This document shows positions 16,255 to 25,727 of a stretch of DNA of 64,000 bases, in pieces; the first letter of the stretch is position 1, and every line of letters starts with the position of its first letter. The translations under genes were made by a program, and so were the position numbers. The DNA is taken from assembly GCF_025460765.1 (NCBI RefSeq), contig NZ_JAMWEG010000001.1, positions 372,001 to 436,000 of the forward strand. The letters run 5' to 3'. Below the pieces are notes generated by a model. It searched no databases. It was not told the origin of the DNA and worked only from the letters and a program-made list of their open reading frames with translations. The stretch comes from Micromonospora sp. MA102. GTDB taxonomy: Bacteria; Actinomycetota; Actinomycetes; Mycobacteriales; Micromonosporaceae.

Positions 16255-19200
16255 TCACAGGCGCGGGTCCTCCTGGACCTTCAGGGCGTTGAGGATCGGG
16301 TCGCCTTCGCCCTTCTCGCGGCGAAGCTCGATCGTCAGATCGCCACCGGCGTGCTCGACGGTGACCGTGTTCACGTCCGCGGTCAGCGCACCCACCTTCG
16401 CCTGCACGTCGTGGTCGTAGAGCACGACCTTGCCGTCGGCCAGAACATCGAACGCACGCTTGCCGGCCTTGACATTCTCGATCTCCGCGAAGTCGAGGCC
16501 GATCCGGTACGTCCCGGCGGGGGCGTTCTTGAACACGTAGCTGAACGTCTCGCCGGTCCGCTGGGTGCGGAACAGCGCGTCGTCCTCGGTGCCGGCGATG
16601 TCGGCCCTGGTGGTACGGGCCTTGCCGCCGGCGTAGCCCCACGGCCGTGAGCTGAGCTCCTGGTCGGGCGACCAGACGAAGCCGTCGGCACCGGCGTATC
16701 CGGATCCGCCCACGTCGACGCCCTGCCAGTAGGCCGAGGTCGCCAGGCGGACCGGCTTGAGCGGGGCCTCGCCCTTGCCGGCGTTCGACGCCACGAGCAC
16801 GTCCCCGACGAGCACGCCGGGCTCGACGCCGGCGTTGTCGGCCGTCGCCGTGACCGTGGTGGACTCGCCGACCCCGAGCGTGACCGTGCCGGTTGCGGCC
16901 GCGCCCGTGAGGGTCAGCCAGGGAAGGTCGGCGGCCTCGTGCCCGCCGTCGCTGGTGCGCTTCTGCTCGCTGAGCCGCACCTCGAGCGGGGCGGAGCCGG
17001 TGTTGGTCACGGTCACGTCGGCCGTCGCCTTCTGGCCCTTGTCGAGGAGCCAGTCGAAGTCACCTCCGGCGACGGTGGCGATGCCCGTGGTCAACGCCGT
17101 GTCGACCACCTCGGCCTGATCCTTCCTGCCGATGGTCACGGGGTGGCTGGCGGTGACGTAGTTCGGCACCTCGACCTGCACGGTGTTCTCGCCGACCAGC
17201 GCCTGAGCCTTCCACCGGCCCTTCGCGTCGGCCGTGATGACCCGCTCACCGTTCGGCCCCTTGAGCGTGACGATCGCACCCTCGATCGGCTTGCCGTCGT
17301 TCTTGTCGGTGACCGTGCCCTCGATCGTGCCCGCGGCCGGGAGGGTGTACTCCAGCCCCAGGCCGGCCTTCAGGATGGGCTGGTCGAAGGAGTACTGGCC
17401 TGCGGGGTTGTGCGTCAGGCTCTCCACACCCACCGTCGCCGACGACCCCCGGGTGAGGGGGTTGTCGCCGCCGACGCCGTCGCCGTACCCGATCTGGATC
17501 CGGCCGTCCGCGATCAGGGTGACCGAGAAGCTCACGCGAGCCGTCTGGTCGCTGTAGAAGGTGGCGTTGCGCCACTCGATGACCTCAGCGGCCAGGCCGT
17601 CCACCTCGGTCCTGCCGAAGTAGATGCCCGCCTCGTCGTCGACGACCAGGTCGTCCCAGAGCGGATAGATCGCGTCGAACGCGTACGGCGACGGCAGCTC
17701 CGTGTTGTTTCCCACGGCGCTGGCCTGGTCGAAGATCAGCTGGCCGTTCGTCGTCACGCACACGCCGTCCCAGGCCGTGTCGTAGAACGGGAACAGGAAG
17801 CTGGAGTCGAACCACAGCACGCCGCAGACGTCGTCGCCGTGCCACCCGGACTCCTCCGCACCCTGGCGGTAGAGCCCGTCGGTCACCTTCATCGAGTACG
17901 AGCGACCGGCGGGGGCCACCGGCACGGGGCCCGGCTCCGGCTGCTCGGGCTGCGGCTCCGGCTCCGCCGCGTCAGCGCGCGGGTCGAGCGTCACACGCAG
18001 CGCGGCGATGGTCGGGGCCTTCAGGCCCTTCGAGCCCCGCAGCTCCACGGTCAGCGGACCGCCCTCGTGCTTCACGACGGCGGTGCGCCAGTCGGCGGCG
18101 TTCGGCCCCACGACCGCGGCCGCGTCGTACGCGTAGTCCGTCAGCGTTCCGTCCACGAGGACGTCGAACACCCGCTTGCCCTTGGCCGCCTTCTCGATCT
18201 CGGCGAACCCGAGGTCGATCGCGTAGGTGCCCTTGGGCGCGTCGGGGAAGCGGTAGAACAACTGCTTGTCCGCCGTGGTGCGCTGCGACTGGAACAGGGC
18301 GTCGTCCGTCGTACCGTCGATCCCGGACTGCGTGGAGGCGACCTTCGTCTTCCCGTCGTAGCCCCACGCCTCCTTGCCGGCGGCCTGGTCGCCGGACCAG
18401 GTGAAGCCGGAGCCGTCGGTGAACTTTGCGCCGCCGGCGTTGACACCGACCTGGTACTTCGTGGTCGTGAGCGTCACCGGGACGTAGGTCTTGGACTGCC
18501 GTCCGGAGTCGGACCTCACCACGATGTTCGCGCCGAGGACGCCGGGCTTGGCGTCCTTCGAGGAGATCGAGACCTTGACGGTCGTCGACTGACCCGGGGC
18601 GAGGCTGCCGCCGGTCGAGGACAGCGACAGCCACGGCAGGTCGGTGAGCAGGTCGTCCTCGACGTCGACCAGCACGACGTCATCGGCGACCTGGTCCGCC
18701 GCCCACAGCGCGCCGGTCGAGTCGGTCTCGAGGCCGCCGCCCTGGGTCGCCTTCTGGCCCGGGAACCACCACGCATTGACCAGCGAGCAGTCGTCGGGGT
18801 CGACCTGCAGCAGGCGGGTGGGCCTGTTGAAGGTGAGGTCGGTGTACCAGATGGTGTCGGACGCCTGGTTGTAGGCCAGGCCCATCACCTCGGGCAGCGG
18901 CGGGGCGCAGAAGGACAGCAGCGCCCCCGCGTTGTCGTGCGACGTTCCGGCGACGGTGCCGATCATGCCGTTCGCCCGGCCGCCGACGTAGAACACGTCC
19001 TCCGTCGGGTTGTAGGCGAGGCCGGTCAGCTGCAGCGTGGACCAGTCACCCTTGATCTGCCGGGTCTCCTTGCCGGTCTCCCGGTTGAAGCAGTGGATGT
19101 AGCTGGCCGGGCTGTCCTCCATCTGGCACATGTCACCGGTCTTGGTGTCCAGCGCCATGTCGAACGCCCGGTACGCGGGGTTCCACGACGCGTCGAAGAC

Positions 19201-22200
19201 CTTCCCGGTCGGCTTGCCCGTCACCGTGTAGGCGGTGTTGGTCCGCTTGTTGTAGTCGTGGACCCAGACGTCACCGTCGTACCCGATGCCGGAGGGCTCC
19301 TTCTCCTGGATGGTGCCCGGGATGGCGATCCGGGTGATGACGTCTCCGCCGGCGGTCGGGCCGACCTTGCCGGCCGCCTGTGCTTCCGCGGCGCTGGACG
19401 TCGCCGCCTTGCCGTCGGCGTTCGACGGCTTCATGCCGCTCGCACCGGCCTTCCAGGCGGTGAGGTCGATCGTGCTGGCCGCACCCGTCCCGGTGCGCGC
19501 GGTGGCGCCGGTGGCGTCAAGCTCGGGGTGGCGCGCGGCCTCGCCCAGGTCGTACGTGAGCGGGGCGGAGCCGGTGTTGGTCAGCGTCAGCGAGCCCACG
19601 CCGTTCTGGTCGGTGCCCATCACGGCGTCGAGGCCGCTCGCCTTCAGACCGGCGACGCCCGTGGTGAGGCGCGCGTCGACCGTCGCCTTCGCGTAGAGCT
19701 TGTCGAGGGTGAAGTCGTACGACCCCGTCACGTAGTTCGGCGCCTCGACCGTCATCGTGTAGTCGGCGACCGGCAGCTGCCGGTGCACGACGCCCGTCGC
19801 GTTGGTCGTGACGCTCTCGACGAGGCCGGTCTTGTCGGTGAACGAGACCTTGGCCCCGGACACCGGCAGCCCGTCGTTCTTGTCGACGACGGTGGCGTCG
19901 AGGTAGCCCCAGTCCGGAAGGTCGTAGGTGACGATCATCCCGTCGTGGAGCACCGGGACGTTGTCGGAGAACCGGATGCCGTCCACGCCGGCCCAGCCCT
20001 GGATGCCGGTGATGGTGCGGGCGCCGCCGGTCACCGGGTCGTCGGTCCCGATGCCGTCGCCGTACCCGAAGATCACCTTGCCCGAGCGGGTGAGCGCGGC
20101 CGAGAAGCTGACCGGCTCCGTGTACTCGGACCGGATCGGATAGGCCCAGATCTTGGCGTTGCGGAACTCGACGACGAACGCGTCCTCGCCGTCGACCTTG
20201 GTGGCCGACGTGAAGACTCCCCCGCCCGGGGCGAACTCGACGGGGGACGTGACCCAGAACGGGAAGATGCCCGCACCGCCGCTGCCGGGTCCGGTGGAGG
20301 TGTCCGGGGAGATCACGCCGCGCAGGCTGATGCCGAGGGTGTCGTGGCTGCCGTTGTAGAGCGCGATCGGGAACGGCAGCTTCACCGTCGCCCACACGCC
20401 GCTGGTGAACGCGACCGGGTCGGTGCCGCGCAGGTACTCGCCTTCGGAGACGGCGCAGCTGTAGCCGCCCTTGTCGACGACGCGCCCGACCGGGATCTCC
20501 AGCGACGTGTTCTCGGTGCCGACGGTCAGTGGGAGGGACGTCGGCGAGAGGCAGGCGTTGGGCGTGACGGCGAGCCCGTACTGGCCCTCCGGCACGCCGG
20601 CGATCGTGAACGCGCCGTTGGCGTCGGTACGTACCGGCTTCAGCGGCGTGTCCTTGACGGAGACGTCGGCGTTCGGTACCGGCTGCTTCTTGTCGTCGAC
20701 GACCTTGCCGCTGATGTCGTGGCGCGCGGCGGCCGTGAGCGGCAGCTTGACGCTGGTGTCCTGGCCGAGGGAGATCGTGACGTTGGCGGTCGCGGTCAGG
20801 TAGCCGAAGACCTTGGTGCTGAGCTGGTAGTCACCGACCGGGAGGTTGATCTTGAACCGGCCGTCCTTGTCGGTGCCGATGGACCGGCTGAACGGTCCGC
20901 TGATCGTCACGTCGGCGGCGGGGACCGGGGCGCCGTCGGCGGTGACGACACCGGTGAGGGTGCCGCCTTGCCGGGGCGCGAGCTCGAGCAGGCGGACGAG
21001 GTCGAGCCGGCCTTCGCCGTACTTGTTGTTGACGTCGGCGGTGCCGCCGCACTCGGTGTCGTCGACGTCGACGGCCGAGTCGGCGAGCAGGCGGCGGGTC
21101 TGCTCGACCTGCCCGATGAGGGTCGGGTCGTAGCTCCACAGGTCGGCGACGGCGCCGGCGACGTGGGGAGCCGCCATCGACGTGCCGGACATCTCGGTGT
21201 AGCTGTTGTTCGGGTAGGAGGAACGGACGGCGACGCCCGGAGCGGAGATCTCGGGCTTGATCCGGCCACCCTCACCCTCACCCTTGCGGGAGAACGACGC
21301 GAGCGTGCCGTCCGAGTCGTACGCGCCGACGGAGTAGGCGCTCTCGGCGGAGCCGGGCGAGGAGACGGTGTCGCAGTCCGCGTACGGCGAGGTGTTGCCC
21401 GATGACCAGACGCTGAAGATGCCCGCGGCGCTCCAGGCCTCGTCGATGGCCTGGAAGAAGTCGTCGAAGTTGTGCTCGACGGTCTGACCCCACGAGTTGT
21501 TGATGACGTGGGGGCGCTTGGACGGGTCAGGGTTGTTCCCGTTGACGTCGGTCGGGGCGAGCAGCCACCAGCCGGACTTGAGCAGCGACTCGACGCCGCT
21601 GCTGTCGCAGCAGCCGTTCGTCGCGATCCACTGCGCGTCCGGCGCAACGCCGACGTGCTCGGTGCCGTCGTCGCCGACCATGGTGCCCATGGTGTGCGTG
21701 CCGTGTCCGTTGTCGTCGCACGGCGCGCCCGTGCACGGGCCCCGGGTGGCCATCCAGTTGTAGTTGTGGTCGACGGTGCCGTCCGGCTTCGTGCCGCGGT
21801 ACTGGTGCATCAGGGCGGGGTGGTCGAATTGGACGCCCGAGTCGAGGTTGGACACGGTGATGCCCGCACCGGTGGCGCCCATGGCCCACGCCTGGGGGGC
21901 GTGGATCGCGTCCAGACCCCACGTGGTGGTACCTGCCTCGGCGGCGGCCTTCGGGGCGGCGGGGCGGGCAGCCTGGTCGGCGGGGACCTTCTCCTCGACG
22001 GGCTCGACCAGCGCGACCTGCGGCGTCGCGTGGATCTCGGCGACCTGCCCGACCGAGGCGACGTCGAGCGCGAGCTCCTGCGTGCCGCCCTTGACGAGCA
22101 CGGCGTTGACGAGCGGGTAGGACGTGTACTTCACGCCCGCCGCGTCGAGCTCGGCGGCGACGGACGCCGCGGAGCTCTTCGCTGCCGCCTGCAGCGCGTC

Positions 22201-22443
22201 GTAGACGAACCGACCGCGTTCGGTCCAGTTCGCGATCTTCTTGGCGGGGGCGAGATCGGCCCTGGTGTCGAACGTGATCCAGAAGTCGGAAGCCGGCTGA
22301 GTGCGGAAGCGATCCTTCAGGTCCGACGCGATCTTGTTGGCGGCCGCGCCGGGATCCGGCTCAGCGGCCGACGCCGGTAATGGCTGGATCATGCTCAGGC
22401 CGACCGCTGCGGCCAGCGAAGCCGCGAGGGCTGTGAGTCTCAT
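16255..22443 (-). CDS. Very large secreted subtilisin-like (S8) peptidase with multiple accessory domains
   Basis: This 2062-residue protein starts with a signal peptide (LAASLAAAVGLSMIQPLPASA). After a propeptide-like region comes a complete subtilase triad: Asp in NLDSGVQFDHP near residue 201, His in NGHGTHTMG near 250, and Ser in GTSMAAPHVAG near 422. Then come carboxypeptidase-regulatory-like beta domains (GVVTADGAPVPAADVTISG, GKVVDDKKQPVPNADVSV), two copies of a module beginning YxxKVTD/SCAVSEGEY with FGYGDG or IGYGDG, two further SGAKVSFTDK/EGAIVTLKG repeats, a propeller-like segment with WYTDL and YVGGRAN, and two malectin-like domains (VGVNAGG and VDVGGSGY starts, each with FAEIE). 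The repeated second half looks like an internal duplication. It should act outside the cell on protein or glycoprotein substrates. Confidence 0.93.
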   Translation of the reverse strand: MRLTALAASLAAAVGLSMIQPLPASAAEPDPGAAANKIASDLKDRFRTQPASDFWITFDTRADLAPAKKIANWTERGRFVYDALQAAAKSSAASVAAELDAAGVKYTSYPLVNAVLVKGGTQELALDVASVGQVAEIHATPQVALVEPVEEKVPADQAARPAAPKAAAEAGTTTWGLDAIHAPQAWAMGATGAGITVSNLDSGVQFDHPALMHQYRGTKPDGTVDHNYNWMATRGPCTGAPCDDNGHGTHTMGTMVGDDGTEHVGVAPDAQWIATNGCCDSSGVESLLKSGWWLLAPTDVNGNNPDPSKRPHVINNSWGQTVEHNFDDFFQAIDEAWSAAGIFSVWSSGNTSPYADCDTVSSPGSAESAYSVGAYDSDGTLASFSRKGEGEGGRIKPEISAPGVAVRSSYPNNSYTEMSGTSMAAPHVAGAVADLWSYDPTLIGQVEQTRRLLADSAVDVDDTECGGTADVNNKYGEGRLDLVRLLELAPRQGGTLTGVVTADGAPVPAADVTISGPFSRSIGTDKDGRFKINLPVGDYQLSTKVFGYLTATANVTISLGQDTSVKLPLTAAARHDISGKVVDDKKQPVPNADVSVKDTPLKPVRTDANGAFTIAGVPEGQYGLAVTPNACLSPTSLPLTVGTENTSLEIPVGRVVDKGGYSCAVSEGEYLRGTDPVAFTSGVWATVKLPFPIALYNGSHDTLGISLRGVISPDTSTGPGSGGAGIFPFWVTSPVEFAPGGGVFTSATKVDGEDAFVVEFRNAKIWAYPIRSEYTEPVSFSAALTRSGKVIFGYGDGIGTDDPVTGGARTITGIQGWAGVDGIRFSDNVPVLHDGMIVTYDLPDWGYLDATVVDKNDGLPVSGAKVSFTDKTGLVESVTTNATGVVHRQLPVADYTMTVEAPNYVTGSYDFTLDKLYAKATVDARLTTGVAGLKASGLDAVMGTDQNGVGSLTLTNTGSAPLTYDLGEAARHPELDATGATARTGTGAASTIDLTAWKAGASGMKPSNADGKAATSSAAEAQAAGKVGPTAGGDVITRIAIPGTIQEKEPSGIGYDGDVWVHDYNKRTNTAYTVTGKPTGKVFDASWNPAYRAFDMALDTKTGDMCQMEDSPASYIHCFNRETGKETRQIKGDWSTLQLTGLAYNPTEDVFYVGGRANGMIGTVAGTSHDNAGALLSFCAPPLPEVMGLAYNQASDTIWYTDLTFNRPTRLLQVDPDDCSLVNAWWFPGQKATQGGGLETDSTGALWAADQVADDVVLVDVEDDLLTDLPWLSLSSTGGSLAPGQSTTVKVSISSKDAKPGVLGANIVVRSDSGRQSKTYVPVTLTTTKYQVGVNAGGAKFTDGSGFTWSGDQAAGKEAWGYDGKTKVASTQSGIDGTTDDALFQSQRTTADKQLFYRFPDAPKGTYAIDLGFAEIEKAAKGKRVFDVLVDGTLTDYAYDAAAVVGPNAADWRTAVVKHEGGPLTVELRGSKGLKAPTIAALRVTLDPRADAAEPEPQPEQPEPGPVPVAPAGRSYSMKVTDGLYRQGAEESGWHGDDVCGVLWFDSSFLFPFYDTAWDGVCVTTNGQLIFDQASAVGNNTELPSPYAFDAIYPLWDDLVVDDEAGIYFGRTEVDGLAAEVIEWRNATFYSDQTARVSFSVTLIADGRIQIGYGDGVGGDNPLTRGSSATVGVESLTHNPAGQYSFDQPILKAGLGLEYTLPAAGTIEGTVTDKNDGKPIEGAIVTLKGPNGERVITADAKGRWKAQALVGENTVQVEVPNYVTASHPVTIGRKDQAEVVDTALTTGIATVAGGDFDWLLDKGQKATADVTVTNTGSAPLEVRLSEQKRTSDGGHEAADLPWLTLTGAAATGTVTLGVGESTTVTATADNAGVEPGVLVGDVLVASNAGKGEAPLKPVRLATSAYWQGVDVGGSGYAGADGFVWSPDQELSSRPWGYAGGKARTTRADIAGTEDDALFRTQRTGETFSYVFKNAPAGTYRIGLDFAEIENVKAGKRAFDVLADGKVVLYDHDVQAKVGALTADVNTVTVEHAGGDLTIELRREKGEGDPILNALKVQEDPRL

Positions 22444-22699
22444 GGGGGTCCTTCCGCCTACAGGGGTTGGTAGGGGTCGCGGCTCTCGCGATCGTCGGCA
22501 CCGTCGGCGTCGTGGGCGTCGGAGGCGTCGCGGGCGCTGACGCGCGGCTCGCGCGACAGCTCGAGAGGTGGCTGGTGCTCGCTGGCGGAGTCGTCACGCG
22601 CGACAGGTAGCTCAGGCATGCATTGGCCTACGGCGATGGATCATGCAGTCATGCTCGGCGGACGAGTGACCGCTCGCTATCCAGCGGATACGTCAATCT
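22444..22699. other. Intergenic region with GGCGTCG-type low complexity
   Basis: No gene is supported here. The stretch at about 22488-22540 is a run of imperfect GTCGGCGTC-like repeats with no coding signals. The region should hold the promoter of the S8 peptidase; the ribosome-binding site GGAAGGACC lies just before 22443. Confidence 0.4.
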
Positions 22700-25654
22700 T
22701 CACGGCGCGTCGCCGAGGGAGTCCTCTTCTGCGAACACTCCGGCCTCCACTGCCTTGACCGCGAGCGCGGTCCGGGAGGTCACCTTCAGCTTGCGCATCG
22801 CCGCACGTAGCTGCTGATCCACCGTGGCCGGCGACTTGGCCAGGATCCGGCTGATCTCCCGGTTCGTCTTGCCGGCGACAACCAGTTGGACCACGTCGAG
22901 CTCGCGAGGTGAGAGCTGGTCGCCGTACCCTCGTCGGCCGCCGCGCCACAGTCGCGGAACCTCGGCACCGTGTTCGCGAAGCCGCTGTGCGACCCGGTCC
23001 GCATCGCCGCGGGCTCCGAGCCTGAACAGGTGCTCGTATTGCGCGGCCAGCAGCTCTCCGCCTTGCTCGATCTGGCCTTGCGCGATGAGCGCCTCGGCCT
23101 GGCGCTCGCGGGCGAGCATGGCGTCGTAGGGACGCGGCAACGTGCTCCAGGCGCGCGCCGCCCGACCGTGGGCTGCCGCCGCGCGGGCGTGGTCTCCGGC
23201 CGCCGCGAGCAGCAGGGCACGGCATACGGTGAGCGCGGCGCGAGGCGCAGGCGCCGTACGGCCACGCAGTCCTCTGGCGAACTGGTCGCCCAGGCGTGTC
23301 GCGGCCTTCAGGTCGCCCGCGGCGAGATACGCCTCGATCCGGGCGGGGACGAGGTCCGTGGCCCAGACCCAGATGCCCTTTCTCCGGACCGTGTCCATCG
23401 GCTCGTTCGTGACCTGCAACGCCCGGGCGCTGTTTCCGTCCGTCAGCCACAGTCTGGCCAGCGCGGCGGCGGCCTCCATCGTGTCGTCGGCCGCGCCGAG
23501 ACGGGCCGACTCCTCGAGGACGAGCCGGAACTGCTCCTCGGCGGCGCGCCGCCGTCCGGCCGCGGCCGCCAGCCGGGCCGCGAGGCGAATGCTGCCGAGG
23601 TAGTGCGCCGGCCGGTCCCGGTCGGCATCGGCGAGTGCCGCGCTCCGCTCCGCGAGACCCTCCCACCGGCCGGTCAGCCACGCCAGGTTGGCCTGTTCGA
23701 GTCGGACGTTGTGCTGCAACCGGGACGCCTGCTCGGCCTCGGCAAGGCCCATGGCCACGGCGAGGTGTTTCTCCGCGTCGGCGTACCGACCCCAGATCAG
23801 TGCACCGGTCCCGACATTCGCGTGGATGCGGGCCACGTCGAGACGCTCCGCCGAGCTCGCGCCGTCGACGGGCAGGCCGGCGACGACGTCCCAGGCCTCC
23901 TCTTCGCCGAGCATGAGCAACGCCGCGGCGCGGTTGCCGGCCAGGTTCAGCCGCTCCGCGGGAGAATCGAATTCGGCGGTGAGCTCGGCGGCGCGATCCA
24001 GCCAACGCCGATGTGTCGACGCGGGCCACGGCCCCGCATAGGCCCAGCCCAGATAGGTCATGGCCCGAGCCGCCTCGACCGGGTCATGGTCGAGGTTGGC
24101 CACCGCCTGCTCCAGCTCGCCGAGTGCGGCCTGCGCCTCACCCCCGGTGATCAGGAGCCGACCCAGGGGGTTGCGGATCTCGGCCTGCTGGCGGGCGGAC
24201 AGACCGGGGGTCTCCAGCACCGAGCGCAAGGTACGGATCACGCGGTGGTAGACCTCGTCGACCGGTTCGCGACGGCCCAGTGCGGCAACGCCGGCGATGC
24301 GCGCGACTCGTGCGCGATCCGCCGGCGGCAACACCGCCCACGACAACAGATCGACCAGCACGTCGACTGCCTTGGTGTGGTCACCCGAGGCCATGGCCAG
24401 CTCGGCAACCTGCTCGGCGTACCCCGCCCAGGACCGCGTCTCGCCCGCCTCACGGAAGTGGTGGGCAAGGCGTGCGACAGGCGGCGGATGGATGCCCTCC
24501 AAGGCGCGGCCGGCCAGCAGGTGGAAGTGCCTGCGGTCGGTCAACGGGATCGCCTCGTAGACAGCCGTGGCGGCCAGCACGTGCCGGAATCGCCACCGGT
24601 CGCGGTCGTCTCCGTCCAGGACGCCGGCGTCGGCAGCCTCCGCGACAGCGTCTCGACACGCAGTTGGTGACAGACCGGCGGTCATCGCGATCGTGGCCAG
24701 CGACGACCGTTCAGCCAACGTGGCCGCGGCTCGCAGCACCTGCTGCGCCGTCGGCGACAGACGGCCCACCCGCTCCCGGGTGGAGTCGCGCACCGTCGGC
24801 GGCACCTGCAGCTCGCGCAGCTTCAGCCGGACCCACTGCCCGTCGCGGAAGACGAGGTCGGCACGGTCGCACATGAGGCGAACCGACTCCTCCAGCGCCA
24901 GCGGAACGCCACCGGTCCGCTCGTGCATGAACGTCGCGAACTCCTGCGATATCGGGTTGCCGTCCAGCATCGAGGACACCAGCGCTGCCGTGTCGTCGGG
25001 TCGCATCGGCGCCAGGGCGACCCTCAGCTGGGTCACGCCAGCGGGCAACCGGGACGTCAGCCGCAGCAACAGCGACCCGACGTCCACCTCCTCCGGCCGA
25101 TAGGAGATCACGAGGCTTGGCCCGTCCGACTGCTGTCGGGAGGTGACGAACAGCAGGAACTCCAAGGTCACCTCGTCGGCCCAGTGAGCGTCCTCGAGCA
25201 CGAGAACGTCGACACGCAGAGCCCGCAGCAGCTCGTCCAGGGCGCGGAACAGGCGATGCCGTGCCGCCTTCGCATCGTCCAGGGGCGGCAGTGCGGGCGG
25301 CAGGTCCGAGGACCACTCGGGGAACAGGGGCCGTAACGCACCGGCAAGCTCGCTGAGCCCCAATCGCGACACCGGGCGGTCGATCCCACAAAACGCGTCG
25401 ACGATCGGCCCCAACGTCAGCGACTCGCGAAGCGGTGGGCACACCGAGACCAAGGCCGTGTGCTGGTCCGGCGCGGCCGACCACTCCCGCAGCAGTCGGC
25501 TCTTCCCGATCCCCGCCTCGCCCTCCACCAGCACGATCGCCGGTGGCCGGGCCAGGGCGCCGCGAAGCGCCGCCATCTCCCGATCACGACCCACGAAATG
25601 CGGCGTGGAAACCATCGGTGACGTCCGGTCGTCCTCGGGCGAGGGGTCGAGCAT
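22700..25654 (-). CDS. LAL-type (large ATP-binding LuxR-family) transcriptional regulator
   Basis: This 984-residue regulator has an N-terminal AAA/STAND ATPase: VGRDREM, Walker A VEGEAGIGKSRLL near residues 42-54, and Walker B LVLEDAHWADE near 150. A long helical TPR-like middle follows, and the protein ends with a LuxR-type helix-turn-helix (LSPRELDVVQLVVAGKTNREI then SPATVDQQLRAAMRKL). The terminal HTH, about 65 residues, binds DNA, while the ATPase and repeats are thought to sense a ligand. LAL proteins of this size are usual in actinomycetes. A second possible start (VSTPHFVGRD) lies 13 residues in. It is 73 bp downstream of the ABC permease on the same strand, so it may be co-transcribed with that operon. 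Confidence 0.92.
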   Translation of the reverse strand: MLDPSPEDDRTSPMVSTPHFVGRDREMAALRGALARPPAIVLVEGEAGIGKSRLLREWSAAPDQHTALVSVCPPLRESLTLGPIVDAFCGIDRPVSRLGLSELAGALRPLFPEWSSDLPPALPPLDDAKAARHRLFRALDELLRALRVDVLVLEDAHWADEVTLEFLLFVTSRQQSDGPSLVISYRPEEVDVGSLLLRLTSRLPAGVTQLRVALAPMRPDDTAALVSSMLDGNPISQEFATFMHERTGGVPLALEESVRLMCDRADLVFRDGQWVRLKLRELQVPPTVRDSTRERVGRLSPTAQQVLRAAATLAERSSLATIAMTAGLSPTACRDAVAEAADAGVLDGDDRDRWRFRHVLAATAVYEAIPLTDRRHFHLLAGRALEGIHPPPVARLAHHFREAGETRSWAGYAEQVAELAMASGDHTKAVDVLVDLLSWAVLPPADRARVARIAGVAALGRREPVDEVYHRVIRTLRSVLETPGLSARQQAEIRNPLGRLLITGGEAQAALGELEQAVANLDHDPVEAARAMTYLGWAYAGPWPASTHRRWLDRAAELTAEFDSPAERLNLAGNRAAALLMLGEEEAWDVVAGLPVDGASSAERLDVARIHANVGTGALIWGRYADAEKHLAVAMGLAEAEQASRLQHNVRLEQANLAWLTGRWEGLAERSAALADADRDRPAHYLGSIRLAARLAAAAGRRRAAEEQFRLVLEESARLGAADDTMEAAAALARLWLTDGNSARALQVTNEPMDTVRRKGIWVWATDLVPARIEAYLAAGDLKAATRLGDQFARGLRGRTAPAPRAALTVCRALLLAAAGDHARAAAAHGRAARAWSTLPRPYDAMLARERQAEALIAQGQIEQGGELLAAQYEHLFRLGARGDADRVAQRLREHGAEVPRLWRGGRRGYGDQLSPRELDVVQLVVAGKTNREISRILAKSPATVDQQLRAAMRKLKVTSRTALAVKAVEAGVFAEEDSLGDAP

Positions 25655-25727
25655 GCGTGATGATCTCTCTTATCCCTGCTCGGGCACAAGTACCATCGCG
25701 CCTCGCCCGGCCCCTCCCCGACCGGAC

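Noticed and set aside
16939..21405. 1488-codon open frame on the plus strand
   Set aside because: It is the antisense shadow of the S8 peptidase gene, Val/Gly/Arg/Asp-rich and without domains, as expected at this GC content.
22463..22597. GGCGTCG-type repeats as a possible tandem-repeat gene or CRISPR-like array
   Set aside because: The units are imperfect, without regular spacing, and look like simple low-complexity GC-rich sequence.
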